DNA of 64,000 nt from Mantis religiosa (lineage: Eukaryota; Arthropoda; Insecta; Mantodea; Mantidae). Position 1 is the first letter of the stretch. Each line of letters opens with the position of its first letter. Shown piece after piece: positions 1 to 11,530 of the stretch. The DNA lies in assembly GCA_030765055.1 (NCBI GenBank), contig CM060955.1, forward strand, positions 154,598,006-154,662,005, in the 5' to 3' direction. Position numbers and translations under genes: made by a program. Under the pieces are notes generated by a model, which ran no database searches, was not told the origin of the DNA, and saw nothing but the letters and a program-made list of their open reading frames with translations.

Positions 1-617
1 ACATTTATTTGTCTTTACCTTGTTGCTACCTTGATTTATATGACACCCTCGTCTTCTGCTCTGTCAGGTAGCTCTTATCCTCCGTGCCCCTTTGTTACTT
101 AATTAGCCCCTTTCCTCTCCCTTATCTTCCTTTCTAACATTCTTCACATTTCTGGCCCATTTTTCTTTTACTTTCTGTAAAACTGACCAATACTTTTTAC
201 CTTCTCCTCGTTTCCCGTTAACTTTTTTATAGCTACCATCCTCTTCTCTAATTTCTCACATTTTCCTCCCCAAGCATTTTCTCTATATTGCAACCTCCTC
301 GCAGTTTGTCACATAATGTTGTATGCTTTCTTTTCCCCCACACACAGTTCACAAATTCCCTTTTCCCTACCTCTTATTCCTCTTAGGAATATTGGTCCTC
401 TTCTAATCCAAGCTAGCCCTTCTCTCTCTTGTCTATTGCAGAAATCTACATGTGCTTCTAGTCCCCAGTTTCTTATTATCTGTTTGTCAAATTGTAAAGA
501 TTTAATATATTCTAGACTGGCCCATAATCCCTGACTTTCTAATTCTTCTATTCTGCATTTTACCAATTTACGCACATCGGTTGTATTCCTTTCCTCTATT
601 CTCCATATATCTCTCAT
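1..617 (-). pseudogene. LINE reverse transcriptase C-terminal remnant
   Basis: The minus strand reads open from 617 to 309 and ends with a Cys-x2-Cys element (ICELCVGEKK). This resembles the C-terminal zinc-knuckle region that follows the reverse transcriptase in several insect LINE families, where a His and a third Cys normally come next. Here the expected His is lost (YNIM) and a stop follows. Below 308 the reading continues only with a frame change, as a charged Lys/Glu-rich stretch typical of the tail of such proteins. The element runs off the window at base 1, so its 3' end is not seen. It is broken and cannot be functional. The LINE clade cannot be fixed from this fragment. Confidence 0.5.
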
Positions 618-659
618 TTATACTTTTTCCATAATTCCTCCTGTTCCTGGCCACTAACT

Positions 660-1180
660 ATTTGAGTTCTCTAATCTTTTCTGCAATAACAAAATATATA
701 AGAGTATTCTATTTTTATGCTTATAGTGTTCTAAACTAAAAGGAACAGTTATTAAGTAAATTTTAGTATGATATTAATGTAAATAAAGCATAAGATATAC
801 AATAAAAATTAACTATCAAAGTAATCTATGTAAGCTCTAAAATGAGTCTATTGACAAAGAAGGCAGCAAATAAGAATAAATTGCTGAATATTTAACATGT
901 GTGAGTCAAAAAAGGTAGAAAAAAGTAAGTAAATATCTGCTGGCCATTCTTAAAATTACATTATCTTCCTTACTACTGAAGAATGGGATGATCAATATTG
1001 TAGTTGTGGAGAGATGTGTAAATTGTTTCTTGTATTAATAGCATAGAAAAAGAAAAATTGTTACAGTTATTAATTATTATACCCAGAATATTTATACATA
1101 GTTATAAAAAATATAAATATTGTAAGCTACAACCTTAAACTAATTTTTAGAAATATTATACAACATATTTAAAATACAAT
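660..1180. other. AT-rich stretch, nothing recognised
   Basis: No open reading frame, repeat copy or mobile-element motif could be supported here. It separates the LINE remnant from the first recognisable array-derived sequence near 1185. Confidence 0.4.
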
Positions 1181-1184
1181 GATA

Positions 1185-1640
1185 AAATGCAAAACTAAAG
1201 AATCCCAAATCTCTTACAGTTTACCACTTATACAAATATCATACAGAATAAAGAGAACTTCAGAGATTAATGTCAAACTGTACATTTGTCTTAAAATATC
1301 TCACATATACAGTATACTAGTCAAACCTGTTACACTAAATTTATGTAAAATCAAACATTTATAAAAATGTTCCATGTAGATGGTACCTGCAGTGGGTTAT
1401 TTTCTTGAAAGATGCACAGCTTATCATTTCGTGGTATGCTATACACTAGTCCTCCAAAATATGAGATAAGTGCCGGTGAATTGTATCAATATTTGAAAGA
1501 TATTTCACAAAAGCGTTATATATCAATTAAATATGAAATATTTTACCTTATATTGAAACCTAGTCGTCCTCAATTGGAGGATGAATAGGATTGACATAGT
1601 GAACGAATTAAAATGGAATTAAAAATGGTCAATGTGTTTG
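1185..1640 (-). repeat. Array unit fragment, minus-strand peptide block
   Basis: This matches the array segments near 9.7, 42.8, 49.7 and 61.3 kb (shared text such as TCTCTTACAGTTTACCA and a run ending TAACAATTTTGTATATAAAG in the better copies). Read on the minus strand the family encodes a peptide like MRYFMTNVQVFEVLFIQ, discussed at 9060-9790. This copy is disrupted. A GTCCTCCAAAA / GTCCTCAATTGGAGGATG motif pair near 1450 and 1563 is specific to this copy. Confidence 0.5.
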
Positions 1641-1924
1641 TTGTTTTGATCTCATTATTACACAATGTTTTCATGAGAACAAAATAATACATTTCTAAAC
1701 TCTTATATTCATATCTTTATGCATCTCACACACAGTTTCCACATATCATTTGCCTCTTTCCCCACAGCGCCTACACAGACTGCGTGGTACCATTCTTTAC
1801 CTTCCTGGGGTAATTTGAGCCTCATTTCCCTATTTTCTTTCATCCTCCGATATAAACTAACGTTGGTCGAAGCAAATAAGTGGAACTAAAAATAAAGTTT
1901 TGATTCGTCCGCTTTTCCTTAATC

Positions 1925-2290
1925 TGCTTTTTACGCTGTTTTACCGGTATTAGCTTTTCCCCGTTTGCTGCACTCATTAAGTGACTATCATAACAACAAG
2001 GAGGAATATGGATGTAAGAAAGTCTGTATTTTCTTACTGTACAAGTTTTGGGAAAAATTTCAATTAACATTTGGTATACAAATTCGTTAATCTATCTTAA
2101 ACTAACTTAAAAAATAACAAAACTCCAGAAATGGAGCTACATACCTCCTTTACAGACTGAAGAAACACCATGGTATTACACACTCAACTGTTTCAGGTAA
2201 TTAACTTCGTATCCTACAAAGTCAGTCCAACACAACAATACATTACCATCCCCTATAGAGCATTTGTGAAAAATTAATCCGAGACGACCA
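1925..2290 (+). repeat. Exon-like block starting Met-Asp-Val-Arg, copy a
   Basis: An ATG at 2008 begins a reading MDVRKSVFSYCTSFGKNFN and then stops. The same block occurs at 25.1-25.4 kb (+) and, with an intact 70-codon frame, on the minus strand at 38565-38353. Here the homology runs to about 2200, where TCAACTGTTTCAG is followed by GTAATT, a plausible splice donor at the place where the intact copy also has GT. It lies just upstream of the first core copy. Function unknown; this copy is decayed. Confidence 0.45.
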
Positions 2291-2333
2291 CTAATAAGAA
2301 TGCACCAAAAAGAAAATCGGTACAAACCTGCAG

Positions 2334-2471
2334 TTCAAATGTCCCGCGTGTTTTCTGTGTAGCTCTGACTACAGCGACACAGGAGAAGTCTCGTGAAAGG
2401 TAAAGTACACGTAGGATATAATAGATGTCACGCAAGCTGTAATTGCAATGCATATATCAATATTTCTTAAC
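2334..2471 (+). repeat. Core repeat copy 1
   Basis: First of 21 direct copies of the ~138-bp core. The frame that reads FKCPACF in most copies is broken here by a small deletion after the codons for DYSDT. Confidence 0.85.
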
Positions 2472-2655
2472 AGTTAAGAAACTTTAATATAACATTATAA
2501 CAATTGTGCTTCATTTTCGATTAGAATCTTTCCTAAATCTGAACAACAGTAAATTGCAGCCATATTTTACACGGAAATCAATATAGACTGACAACGATTA
2601 TTGTGTCTGGAGACAAAAGTCCACTAAAACCTGTACAATTTTCAGAAATTCAACC

Positions 2656-2851
2656 GCTGTTTTATCTTCCCTGAGGAGCAAAAAGCGACCTCCCTACACT
2701 AACCCCACTTAAATTACACCCGTCATTCTGCAACATCCACATCCCGCCACTACGTGGTTAAGCTCTTCCCAGAGCAGGTACACTATTTGACCACCCTTCG
2801 GGCTGTTCCAAACAGCCTGCCAGATTTGTGCTGCTGCTGCTGTTTTATCTT
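2656..2851 (+). mobile_element. LINE 3' tail, 170 bp, with 13-bp target duplication
   Basis: The 13-mer GCTGTTTTATCTT occurs at 2656-2668 and again at 2839-2851. Between them lie 170 bp ending in a short GCT-repeat tail. The last ~150 bp resemble the 3' untranslated end of the LINE at 25877-26780 (shared stretches around GTGGTTAAG, CAGGTACAC and CAGCC). The flanks are array sequence. This is a strongly 5'-truncated LINE insertion made by target-primed reverse transcription. The matching duplications give exact boundaries. Confidence 0.8.
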
Positions 2852-2989
2852 TTTTTAATAATATCACCGCAAATATTATTGTCGAGATCCAGTGACCGTG
2901 TTTTTATGCACTCGCTACTTCAAAGTATTGCATTTTTAATTAACTAACCTACATGTCTCTGAATGAGATGCTGAAGTGGGTACAGAATA

Positions 2990-4025
2990 GTTCCCCAGGT
3001 TGTTCTTCTTTTCACTTCAGGGATTAGGTATTTTGACTGTTCCGTCTTCACATATTATAAGCTATTTGCATCTTTATCTAGGGCGTCCTGCATCTTTTCT
3101 TCCGCGAAATCCTATCTTCTTATTAAAACTGGCACTCTTTCTTTATCCATTCTACTCACATGTTATTTCCAGTTTTGTATATTTTCTTCTATTTTGTCTT
3201 GTACTTTATATATGCCTAGTTTCTCTCAAATAGTATCGTTTCGTATTAAATCTCGTCTAGTACATTAACTCTTAAGAACCTTACTTCTTCTGCCTGTATC
3301 TTGCTTTCATCTCTTTCTTTTATTATCCAGAACCCATTTCCATACATGAGGACTAGAACTGCCATCGTTATATAAACTTTGTTTCTTTCCTTGATTTGTT
3401 TCCAATGTTCTTGCTATAGTTCCACATATCTGCTTAAATTTGTTTATTTTGTTTTCTATGTCTTTGTCTAAGTCAAAGCTTACATCACAGCCAAAATAAC
3501 TGAAATACGAGAGCTATGCCAGGCATTTGTCTTCAAAGCTTATTCTTGATCTTACAGGATATTTTCGTCGATGTGCCATTATCTTCGGTTTCTTTGTGGA
3601 TATATTTATATTGTATTACTTTCCTGGGAAATACATTTTAAACATGGGATGCTCAAGACTTTCTTGATTTTCTTTAAGTATTGCTACAGCATCAGCATAG
3701 AGTATCACATTTAATTATTTATTTCTGGTAGTGGTATTCATTCATTCACTTGTTTTTTCTCCAAGTTTTCATCAAATCGTCCAAGTGTACATGTGTGGGA
3801 CAAAGGCTACATCCCTGCCCTACTCCTTGATTTACCTTTATTTCTTCTGTTTTTATCATGCCAGTTTTTATGATCATTTTTAAATATCTATATAAGCTTT
3901 TCATTATTTCTACTATATGAGGGTGATATCCCCTTTTCTCCATTATGTTCTATAATTTATATCTATTTAAATAATGAAATGCTTTTTCGAAGTTTACAAA
4001 TGCTACATGGGTTTCTAAGGTGATT
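2990..4025 (-). pseudogene. LINE reverse transcriptase remnant
   Basis: Read on the minus strand from about 4020 down to 3000. The stretch 3943-3746 encodes GVGQGCSLCPT followed by an LDDLMKTW-like segment, matching the conserved Gly-Gln-Gly-Cys-Ser block and following helix of non-LTR reverse transcriptases. Below it, with stops, come a KPKIMA segment, a YFGCDVSFD segment in place of the usual YLG-D, and a KIRNEDI-like tail. These fit the order thumb, then C-terminal region of an insect LINE often annotated as endonuclease-reverse transcriptase. The catalytic YxDD region is missing because PT is joined directly to HVHLDDL. Many in-frame stops show long decay. Confidence 0.65.
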
Positions 4026-4059
4026 TACTTTTTTCTAAAATTCCTATTGGTGTACAACG

Positions 4060-4180
4060 ATATTTGAATATCGACGCAGCGTCAGAGATATTCTAAATTT
4101 ATTTTATTTAATCTCCGCTCCACGCGGAATCATTTTACCTCCGTCACACGCGTGCGGAGCGAGAGCCCGCATTAGTTTTC
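4060..4180. other. GC-rich imperfect hairpin
   Basis: CTCCGCTCCACGCG near 4112 is followed by CGCGTGCGGAGCGAG near 4149, forming an imperfect inverted repeat. The palindrome CGATATTTGAATATCG lies just upstream near 4069. No element could be named. Between here and the hAT copy (4180-4765) I see nothing else recognisable. Confidence 0.35.
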
Positions 4181-4765
4181 ACTAAACAATGTAAAAATGC
4201 AATGAATTCTATTTTAGGTCGTTTGAACTTCCCAGGTCATATTAAGTCATTGAAGTCACGTGCAACCCGTACGAAGGGATATTTCTCAACATACACTTGC
4301 TTACTTAATAGAAAGGATGTCCAGAGTTTGTAAAGCCGTAACTTAGACAAGGAGAGGTTACTTTGAAGAAAATAAAATGTAACATGTATAGCCAGGCGCG
4401 GCTCGTGCTTATCTGCTACAGTGCTACAGCAGCATAGGTTGCTGAAACGAATGTCTTAAAGTTGTCTTTGCTTCTGTCAGATTTATACTCCCTAGCAAGA
4501 AGCAAGGAGAAACTTTAAAGTAACTCGTGACCACTGCTTCTGCTACACCGAAGAGCTGTAAGTTTGCGGGAATGCTGTCCAATGAAGGCACTTCACATAG
4601 CGGTGCATTGCTTTGAGACCACCCCTCTGATTGGCTGTTTTTGCTTGGGATTGTGCTACGGCCAAACGGAACACAAACCTTCTGCTTCTTGCTGTAGTGT
4701 TTTCAGTGCCATCTGCAGTAGTTCAATAGACTACTACCACTGGAAGTGCTCTAGCAGGTATTTTC

Positions 4766-5548
4766 CTTCAGGCGGGAGTGAGAAATGTATGTTGGTACTA
4801 CTGTCTTTTGTTATATACATTATGAATTATTGGCTTACTGAAAACAGTTGTTCAGTTCAAGTTATACTGCTATGTTTGATGGTAACACCACGGCTTCTGC
4901 GTGCACTAACATGAATTCAGTGAGCAGCTTAATAAGTTACCCTTTCTCTAGAAGAACCCTGGAGGAAAAAGGGGAAATCAAGCAATGGGGTAGGCAAACT
5001 CCAGAAATAATTACAACGCAGTGTGCAAAACGGGGGAGAAATAATTCCTACACCAGGCGTTTTAACCTCAAAGTGTATGAGCATAAGTGGAAATCTGGAT
5101 GTCAAGAAAGAAATTCTCTGTTCTGCTTTCCATGCCTGCTCTTCGGAAAGAATAATGTTTGGAGCACAACGGGAGTGACAAATTTATGTCACCTAAATGT
5201 TCTTATTAGTTAGCATAAACAACGTAAAGCATTTAAATCATGTACAAGATTTAAGTATTTTAGACAATATAAACGCTGCAATACAGTTAAGTCGTGCATA
5301 TCAGGAGACGGCACTGAAACATAACCATCAATTTGAAAAAACAGACATGTGCTATCACGTATAATTGATTGCATTTTTTTTTGAAAATGGAAAAGGGCAT
5401 TGCCTCTAAGATGAAGGATTTTAACAACAGAGTCATTTATAAGTTCTGCAAAAGAAAGTAGCGCCGCGTGGACTTTATACTTCGACATTAAGTAAGACCG
5501 TAACTTTGAAGCACACTCCTAATTTTATGCACCAGCCGTCACTGTGAT
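4766..5548 (+). mobile_element. Internally deleted hAT element, copy A
   Basis: The frame 4848-5213 encodes the N-terminal part of an hAT-superfamily transposase of the ZMYM1-like type. It holds a SYPFSRRTLEEKGEIKQWGR segment, then a TTF-type zinc finger: RRFN, YEHKWKSGCQERNSLFCFPCLLFG with Cys residues in place, and a downstream WSTTGVTNL segment. After a stop in the linker, the usual hAT interior is absent. Sequence resumes near 5385 with the fused C-terminal end that reads SIASKMKDFD in copy C. Homology with copies B and C starts at 4766, so the 5' leader present there is replaced here by unrelated DNA. The 3' end reads GCACCAGCCGTCACTG. It is broken and non-autonomous. Confidence 0.75.
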
Positions 5549-6312
5549 TACCTGCTTTTTAACAGCTCATTGTCACTCCATATTATGTCTCTTTTATTGC
5601 ACTGTCTCAATAAATCCTTAAAGTAAGGTAAGTTCGAAAACATGCTTCAGGGCTAGCGAAAGTATTAAAATAAATAATATTAAAAGCTACAACCCAAAAT
5701 TAATTTTGTAAATATTATACAACATATTACGAAAATGAGAATATAATGCACAATGAAAGAATCCGAAATAAAAGTATTTAGTGAATAACTAGGCTTTATT
5801 CAAATAAAAGTTTACAGGCAGCAGGCTTTGAACCTTCCAGAGCGTCAATAAACAAATAAAGAAGAAGAAGGAGAGGTGGACCTAAAGTAAGTTTTATAAC
5901 AAGTCTAGTTAACAGGTGTAGTAAGACTTAGTGTATTTCTAACCATTTCCGAGTTGTACCAAGTGATGCCGAACGTGGCCATTGCCTGTAAATTACACAT
6001 ATGTACTCCGTTTGTCATATAAATATATATTTCATTTTTTGCCATAAATCAATATTTGCTCTACCTCTTATATAAGTTATACTTAACACTTAGTATATAC
6101 ACCTTTAGTATTTACCCGAATTTACAGATTAAAATCTTTGCAGAACAAAAGCTACTTCCCTTTTAGGTTCAGGATATCGCAAAATATATATTTACATTTC
6201 AATTCTGACATTTAATTTTTGCCTAGAATGCCATATCCCGTCTACCTACTATACATGTGACACTTAACACTAAAAAGAGAACGCCAAGAAGAAATTGGGT
6301 ACAAGACTTCAG
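5549..6312 (+). repeat. Post-hAT linker of the higher-order unit
   Basis: This segment follows each long hAT copy (also at 19703-20506 and 32141-32972; 765, 804 and 832 bp). It contains a CTAAAGTAAGTTTT motif at about 5883, a good consensus splice donor context that is also kept near 20040 (CTAAAGTAAGTC) and changed to AATAAGT at 32470. No long reading frame is conserved. Confidence 0.65.
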
Positions 6313-6450
6313 TTCAAATGTCCCGCGTGTCTTCCGAGTAGCTGTGACTACAGCGCCACACATCAGAAGTCTCATGTAACACGAAGTACACATTGGATAT
6401 CATAGATGTCGCGCAAGCTGTAATTGCTATGTATATATCAATTTGTCTTA
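6313..6450 (+). repeat. Core repeat copy 2
   Basis: Full-length core. The FKCPAC frame stays open to the common stop. Confidence 0.85.
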
Positions 6451-6479
6451 GCTATTAAGAATATTTTAAATAAAAGCTT

Positions 6480-7450
6480 CAGCTGTTCGATACACTTTCT
6501 AGTCTGCAGTAATTTCTAAATGTGAGTGACAGTAAATTACAGGAATATCTGATACAAAACTCCATTTATACCAACAGGAAGCATTTTATTTTCGAATATA
6601 AGTTCCCTAAATTCTATATAATTTTCAGAAATTCAACCACTAATTCATTTGTTTCATTCCCATTCATCGCTTTTATTAACTCTGGCATGCTGTAAATATG
6701 GCGTAGATACTTCGTTCTGATAAAAGGGAGATTAAAACTTTCCCGAAGCTCAACTGGATACAAAGGAGCTGTATACATTTACGACAATCTTTGACGCTTT
6801 TGGCTGTAAACATTAGTGGCATTACACACATCCTAGTTTTTTCTTTATTAAATTTACAATTCAAAACATCTTGTTCCATGTATATGTATGAGGTACTGAA
6901 CAATTACGTGAATCTTCGGAAATTCCTGTTCATTGGCTACTTTGTAACATTAAATTGAATAACTGCTGAAGCAGCAATACTTGCATTTTAAGACTATGTT
7001 GTACTTCAGTATTCTCAGCCCAAATTAGAAATTTCATTGCACTTTTTGAAAAGGTGCTTGAAAACGTCTTAGAATGTTTAAGTTTAGATGCCATAAAAGA
7101 ATCCCAAATAACAGACAAACAAAAGCTAGTCTTCATTTAAATAAACATTTAACACTGCAGACGCTTACATAAGATGCTTACTTTCCACAGCGTCTATAAA
7201 GAAATAAAGAAGAAGAAATAGAGGTAGACCTTGAGCTATAGTCAAATACTTCAATGTTGGTGGCTACCTCTAACCTGGAAATTTGGTTTACCTTGTGTGG
7301 TCTATACATAAAAAATCATGACAACCTCTAATTTAATATAGCTAATGATAAATTCAAACAAATAACAAGGAATATCCACGAATTACTTCACACCACAAAA
7401 GTAAAAGTATATTTGACAAACTGTTTATTATAACAAGATCTACATTTTCT
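6480..7450 (-). repeat. Monomer segment with decayed minus-strand peptide block
   Basis: The minus strand is open at 7136-6930, with IWAENTEVQHSLKMQVLLLQ in the middle. The same peptide, differently mutated, recurs near 9.3, 12.9, 27.1 and 56.0 kb. Reading on past stops gives segments like NCSVPHTYTWNKMF. The segment 6313-9190 is colinear with 25546-29160 once the LINE at 25.9 kb is removed. I cannot assign the peptide to a family. Confidence 0.45.
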
Positions 7451-7566
7451 CTTATCTGTTACACTTTATTAGTTATATAAATGACAGAAAGATTAAAGAG
7501 CGATTCAGTGGTCTATCAGGAAACATATGAGCCATTTGGAGAATTTAATATCATTTCAGCATGTTG

Positions 7567-7639
7567 GCCATAGTAGCTCAGTGGTTTAGAGCAACCGCAC
7601 GGAGAGCGGCAGATCTGTGGTTCAAATCCCGGCTATAGC
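7567..7639 (+). mobile_element. tRNA-like SINE head
   Basis: The 73-nt stretch has tRNA form: GCCATAG pairs with CTATAGC with one mismatch, a D arm GCTC/GAGC, a box-A-like TAGCTCAGTGG and a box-B-like GGTTCAAATCC. The anticodon stem has one mismatch, U33 is replaced by C, and the T stem is poorly paired. It is therefore a tRNA-derived pseudogene, not a working tRNA. A more damaged copy lies at the equivalent place, 27551-27625. Confidence 0.6.
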
Positions 7640-7849
7640 ACTGGATATTTTCCGTCTGGCTCTACTCACTCAAAGCTGCAGCTTTGCTGTATACAAAAAA
7701 CAATATCGATCGACAAGAAATATTGTGCTTTTTGAAAACAGAAGTCCGCGAAATCCTTTATAAGATCCAAGAATTCGACGTTTGATGTGTGTCCATGCAA
7801 ATCTGGTTCTTCAGCTCAAATTATTTGTGAATAACTATAGCTACCACCT

Positions 7850-8240
7850 CGTTACCTTAAAAATTAATTTTGTATTCTAAATTACATGATTCTTATTTAA
7901 TAGATACACACAAGCCTTCTTTGCGCAACAATTACTAACTGGAGTAACTACTCGGTTTCTTTCTTATTAATATAAGGATCAATTAACACATCTCTCTAAA
8001 ACTACAATATGGACCAGCCCTTTGTACAGTAGTAAGGGAGTTAATGAGACCTTAAAATTATCTTATCGATCTTTCTCTCTCTTCTTACATATTTCTAGAT
8101 ACACATATATCTTGGAGATCCACCAATTTACTGTAATTGGGGTGAGTAGTAAGGTAAGTCCGAAATTTTATGCTTTATTTATTTACGTCCTGCAGCAGCA
8201 AGCCATATCTGACGATGACACGAGTGAAATAATTCTCAAG
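7850..8240 (+). repeat. Block with 43-nt exon-like segment, copy 1
   Basis: One of five copies of a block with a pyrimidine tract, AG, a 43-nt segment (8099-8141) and GTGAGT. The acceptor reads CTCTTCTTACATATTTCTAG. The middle frame of the 43-mer reads YTYILEIHQFTVIG. Copies with splice sites kept are at 17979-18021 and 59877-59919; those at 28.1 and 41.2 kb have changed donors. Confidence 0.55.
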
Positions 8241-8625
8241 TAAGCGGAGATATTGTGAATCTAAGATCTTTGAGAAGAGATATTAAAATCTGTCTTGGCA
8301 AACTTAAAATATCATTTCTCTAGGCAATTCACAAATTCTTCTCTCTGTCCACTTAGGGTGAGTTTGCTTTGATTTGAGAGCCACAATCTATACCTATATG
8401 AATCTGCTCTTACACGGTCAACATTTTCGAAATATTTTCTAATTAGGTGACATTGTCTTATTTCGAATTTTTTTAGCTCCAGATGATACCAAAATATATA
8501 CCTATTTATACTGCAACCATGACATTAATTTTTTAGTGGAGTGCAATTTCTTCTTTACCTACCATGTATATAATACTTAACAGAAAAAGGAAAGCACCAC
8601 AAAGGAAACCGGTAGAAACCTGCAG

Positions 8626-8763
8626 TTCAAGTGGCCCGCATGTTTTCTGAATAACTGTGACTACAGCGACACACGGTGGAAGACTCGTGCAACGCAAAGT
8701 ACACAAAGCACGCAATAGATGTCAGGCAAGTTGTAATTGCTACATGTATACCGATATGTCTTA
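8626..8763 (+). repeat. Core repeat copy 3
   Basis: Full-length core; the first Cys codon is changed (FKWPACF) but the frame is open. Confidence 0.85.
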
Positions 8764-9059
8764 GCTATTAAGAATATTTTACAACGTATTAGAACATCGA
8801 CTTTCCTTTCTAAGTTTAAATATATCCTAAATGTGAACAATGGAAAATTGTAGCTATATTGTACACATAAACCAATATAGACTTAAAGGAAATATGGAAT
8901 TTTGAAACAAAAGTCTCCTAAACCTGTATAAGTAGCAGAAATTTAACCGTTCATTTGCTTTATTTATTCCTATCCATATCCATGTCAATAATAATTCATT
9001 TTAATAACTGTAGCACGCTATAAATGTGGCTTCCATAATTCAATAACCCTAGTCTTTCT

Positions 9060-9790
9060 AAATAAGATTCTCAAGTGGGTACAGAAAAGCTGTGTACGTT
9101 ATGACGTTGAAAGTAGACATTCGTACGATCACAAACATTCTGCTTCAGCCTTTATTGTCCACATTCCTACGTAGTAGTTTTAGAAAATTCCTGTTGAGTA
9201 TTATCTTCTAAGCTCTGAATTAATTAATTTAGCACTGTGGTGGCAATATCTGTCTTATAAGATTCTGTTGTACTTAGGTATTTACTTCCCTGTTTAGTAA
9301 TTTGATTGCACTTTTTCATAAGTGCTAAAACGCGGTTTCGGTGCCATAAAAGAATACCAAATAAAAGGTACTTCAAGAAAGCCTAGTCTTTATTTAAATA
9401 AACTTTAGTGATATAGACTACAAATTAAGGTACTTTGAACATTAAGAGCGTCTATAAGCAACTAAAGAAGAGGAAAGAGAGGAAGACCTTGAGTTGTGAT
9501 ATACCCCAAAGCTGGTCACTATCTGAGAATCTGGAAATGCAGTTTGGCTTGCATGGCCTGTAAATAAAAAATTATCACAACCTCAAATTTGATATAAGTA
9601 ATGATAAATTCATACCAATAGGAATCAATCACGAATTGTTTCATTCCACCAAAAATGTGTTTGACGTAAATTCTGTGTTTAACAAGATGTACATCTTCTA
9701 TTATCTCTAAAATTGATTCAATTATACTAAAGTTTTCCTGAATAAAGAGAACCTCAAAGACTTGTACATTTGTCATAAAATATCTCACTC
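9060..9790 (-). repeat. Minus-strand peptide blocks P1 and P2
   Basis: At 9788-9519 the minus strand has an open frame (89 codons) including VQVFEVLFIQENFSIIESIL, then EDVHLVKHRIYVKHIFGGMK and a hydrophobic YIKFEVVIIFYLQAMQ segment (P2). Just below, 9360-9090 holds P1 with stops (AIKLLNREVNT). P2 is seen on the plus strand at 17.35, 40.56 and 59.2 kb as ENVDLVKTKIHIKYFYRGGK-like text. The hydrophobic stretch suggests a membrane segment, but no family is recognised. Confidence 0.4.
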
Positions 9791-10097
9791 ATACAATATT
9801 ATAATCAAGATTGTTGCAGCATAATTTTATAAATTCAAATATTTTTAACAATTTTGTATATACAGCTTCCCTGGATTGGAAGCTAATTTTAAATTACAAT
9901 CTTAAGCTTATTTTTAGAAATGTTGTACAAGATAATAAATAATGAAAGTATAACGCACAATAAACGAATCCCAAATGAAAGGCATTTAACGAAAACCTAG
10001 TTTTCATTTAAATAAAAATTTACATTCAGCAGGCGCTGTCTACTTTCAAGAGCGGCTACAAACAAATAAAGAAGAAAGAGATGTACAACTTGAGCAG

Positions 10098-10236
10098 TTC
10101 AAATGTCACAAGTGTTTCCTGAGTAGCAGTGACTCCAGCGACACAGAGTGGAAGTCTTATGCAACATGAAGTACGGCTAGCATCTGATAGATGACGCACA
10201 AGTTGTAAATTGCTGTGTATATATCAATATGTCTTA
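10098..10236 (+). repeat. Core repeat copy 4
   Basis: Core preceded by the alternative upstream context (AGATGTACAACTTGAGCAG). The frame has a late stop (ATGAAG). Confidence 0.85.
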
Positions 10237-11100
10237 GGTATTAAGAATATTTTAAAAACATTAGAGTAGTGATGTTTTGTTTCGGTTCAAATCATGAACT
10301 AAATGTAAACGATAGATATTTGTAGTTATATTACATATAAAAATAGAGATAGATCGACAAGGAGTATTGTATTTTTGAACAAAAGTTTCCTAAGACCTAT
10401 ATAAGTTACACAATTCAATCAATTTTTACATTAATTTTTCCAATTCAGACATTTCACTACATTTGGCACTAGGGATTCGTCACATCAGAGACTTCCTGCT
10501 TTTTATTTTAATTTATAATTCAAAACGTGTACACATGGGTACGCATTACCTTCACAAGAATTTTCAGAACATCCTGTTGATTAACATATTTGTAACATTT
10601 CATTAAATCAGCACTGTAGCAGTAACACCTGTTTTTAAGATTGTGTTATACTTTAGGTTTGTCAGCTCTGTGTGGAAATTTGATTGTGCGTCATAGTTAA
10701 GCACTGAAAACGTTTTTAATTTGGTTCCTATTTCGGATATTGAGTTTATTGTTCAAATTCTTTATCATCTGGTATTCTCCACAATCTTCGCAGTTTAACA
10801 AGCTGAATGGTTCAACTGCAAGGAATCCGTCAACATGTCCGTGTTTAAGTTTCTCTTTAAAGAACAAACTCTGGATATTGAATGTCTGAATTCTGTCACA
10901 AGATGGTTCTACGCTCAAAAATTTATTTTAGTAGTTAATATATTCATAGAAAAAATTCAGTTAGCAGTCCGGTTGTCGTAAATGGCGTTAAGCAAGTATT
11001 ATTTATGTTTCTATGTTTTATTTTATATTTTGGTTAATCCGGAACTTTCAATGTACTCTTGCACTTCTGAGGTAAGAAACAAGTACAGTTCTCGGAGAAC
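10237..11100 (-). repeat. Monomer segment with P1-like minus-strand block
   Basis: The minus frame 10918-10697 is open (73 codons). Below it the peptide LMKCYKYVNQQDVLKILVKV is readable, matching DLIHSYKYIVRKFPKIHMNV at 55.9 kb position for position in style. The match shows a shared ancestral reading frame. Stops and frameshifts break it. Related copies lie near 29.3, 50.4 and 62.0 kb. Confidence 0.4.
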
Positions 11101-11530
11101 TATAACTACACAGCGAACAAAATGCAGCTGGAGACGTGGCTTACCACCACTGGAGTCCTCTACCTATCCCCCTTCATCGTTATGTTAGGTTGTCTCTCCT
11201 ACATCACGCGCGCTGCACTGGTCATCTGTTTAACTCATTTTCCCGTTCACTGTTACTTTCACTTTTTGCATTTTCTGCTGAATCACTGATTTGTTCCTCA
11301 GGGTTTCGGGAAACTATGTTTCTATCTATGTGTTGATCAATTGTGAGGTCATGTCCGAGGTAATTATTTTCTCTTTACTTTGAAAGTAAAAACCATGCAT
11401 TTCGTGTTGTGTGCGCTTTGTCGCTTGCAGTAAGGGAGGGGCGGGAGTCACGTGTGGCTTGGATGGCGACAAGGCTCTCCTCGCGCATGCGCACAGCGGC
11501 TGCAGTTTGTTTGCGGTCCACCTGTAACTA
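11101..11530 (+). mobile_element. 416-bp insertion with imperfect terminal inverted repeats
   Basis: Relative to three sister sites (near 29720, 50768 and 62437, which read GAACTAACTAAATT) this copy has an extra 416 bp at 11109-11524. It is flanked by TATAACTA (11101-11108) and TGTAACTA (11523-11530 overlapping the end), giving TAACTA direct repeats of 6-8 bp. Near the ends GCGAACAAAATGCAGCTG and the reverse complement of CGGCTGCAGTTTGTTTGC match at 15 of 18 bases. The insert is richer in GC than its flanks and encodes nothing recognisable. It looks like a non-autonomous DNA transposon; the superfamily is not certain. Confidence 0.6.

Noticed and set aside
7567..7639. Functional tRNA gene
   Set aside because: U33 is missing, the T stem is mispaired and it lies in a repeated block; a SINE head fits better.
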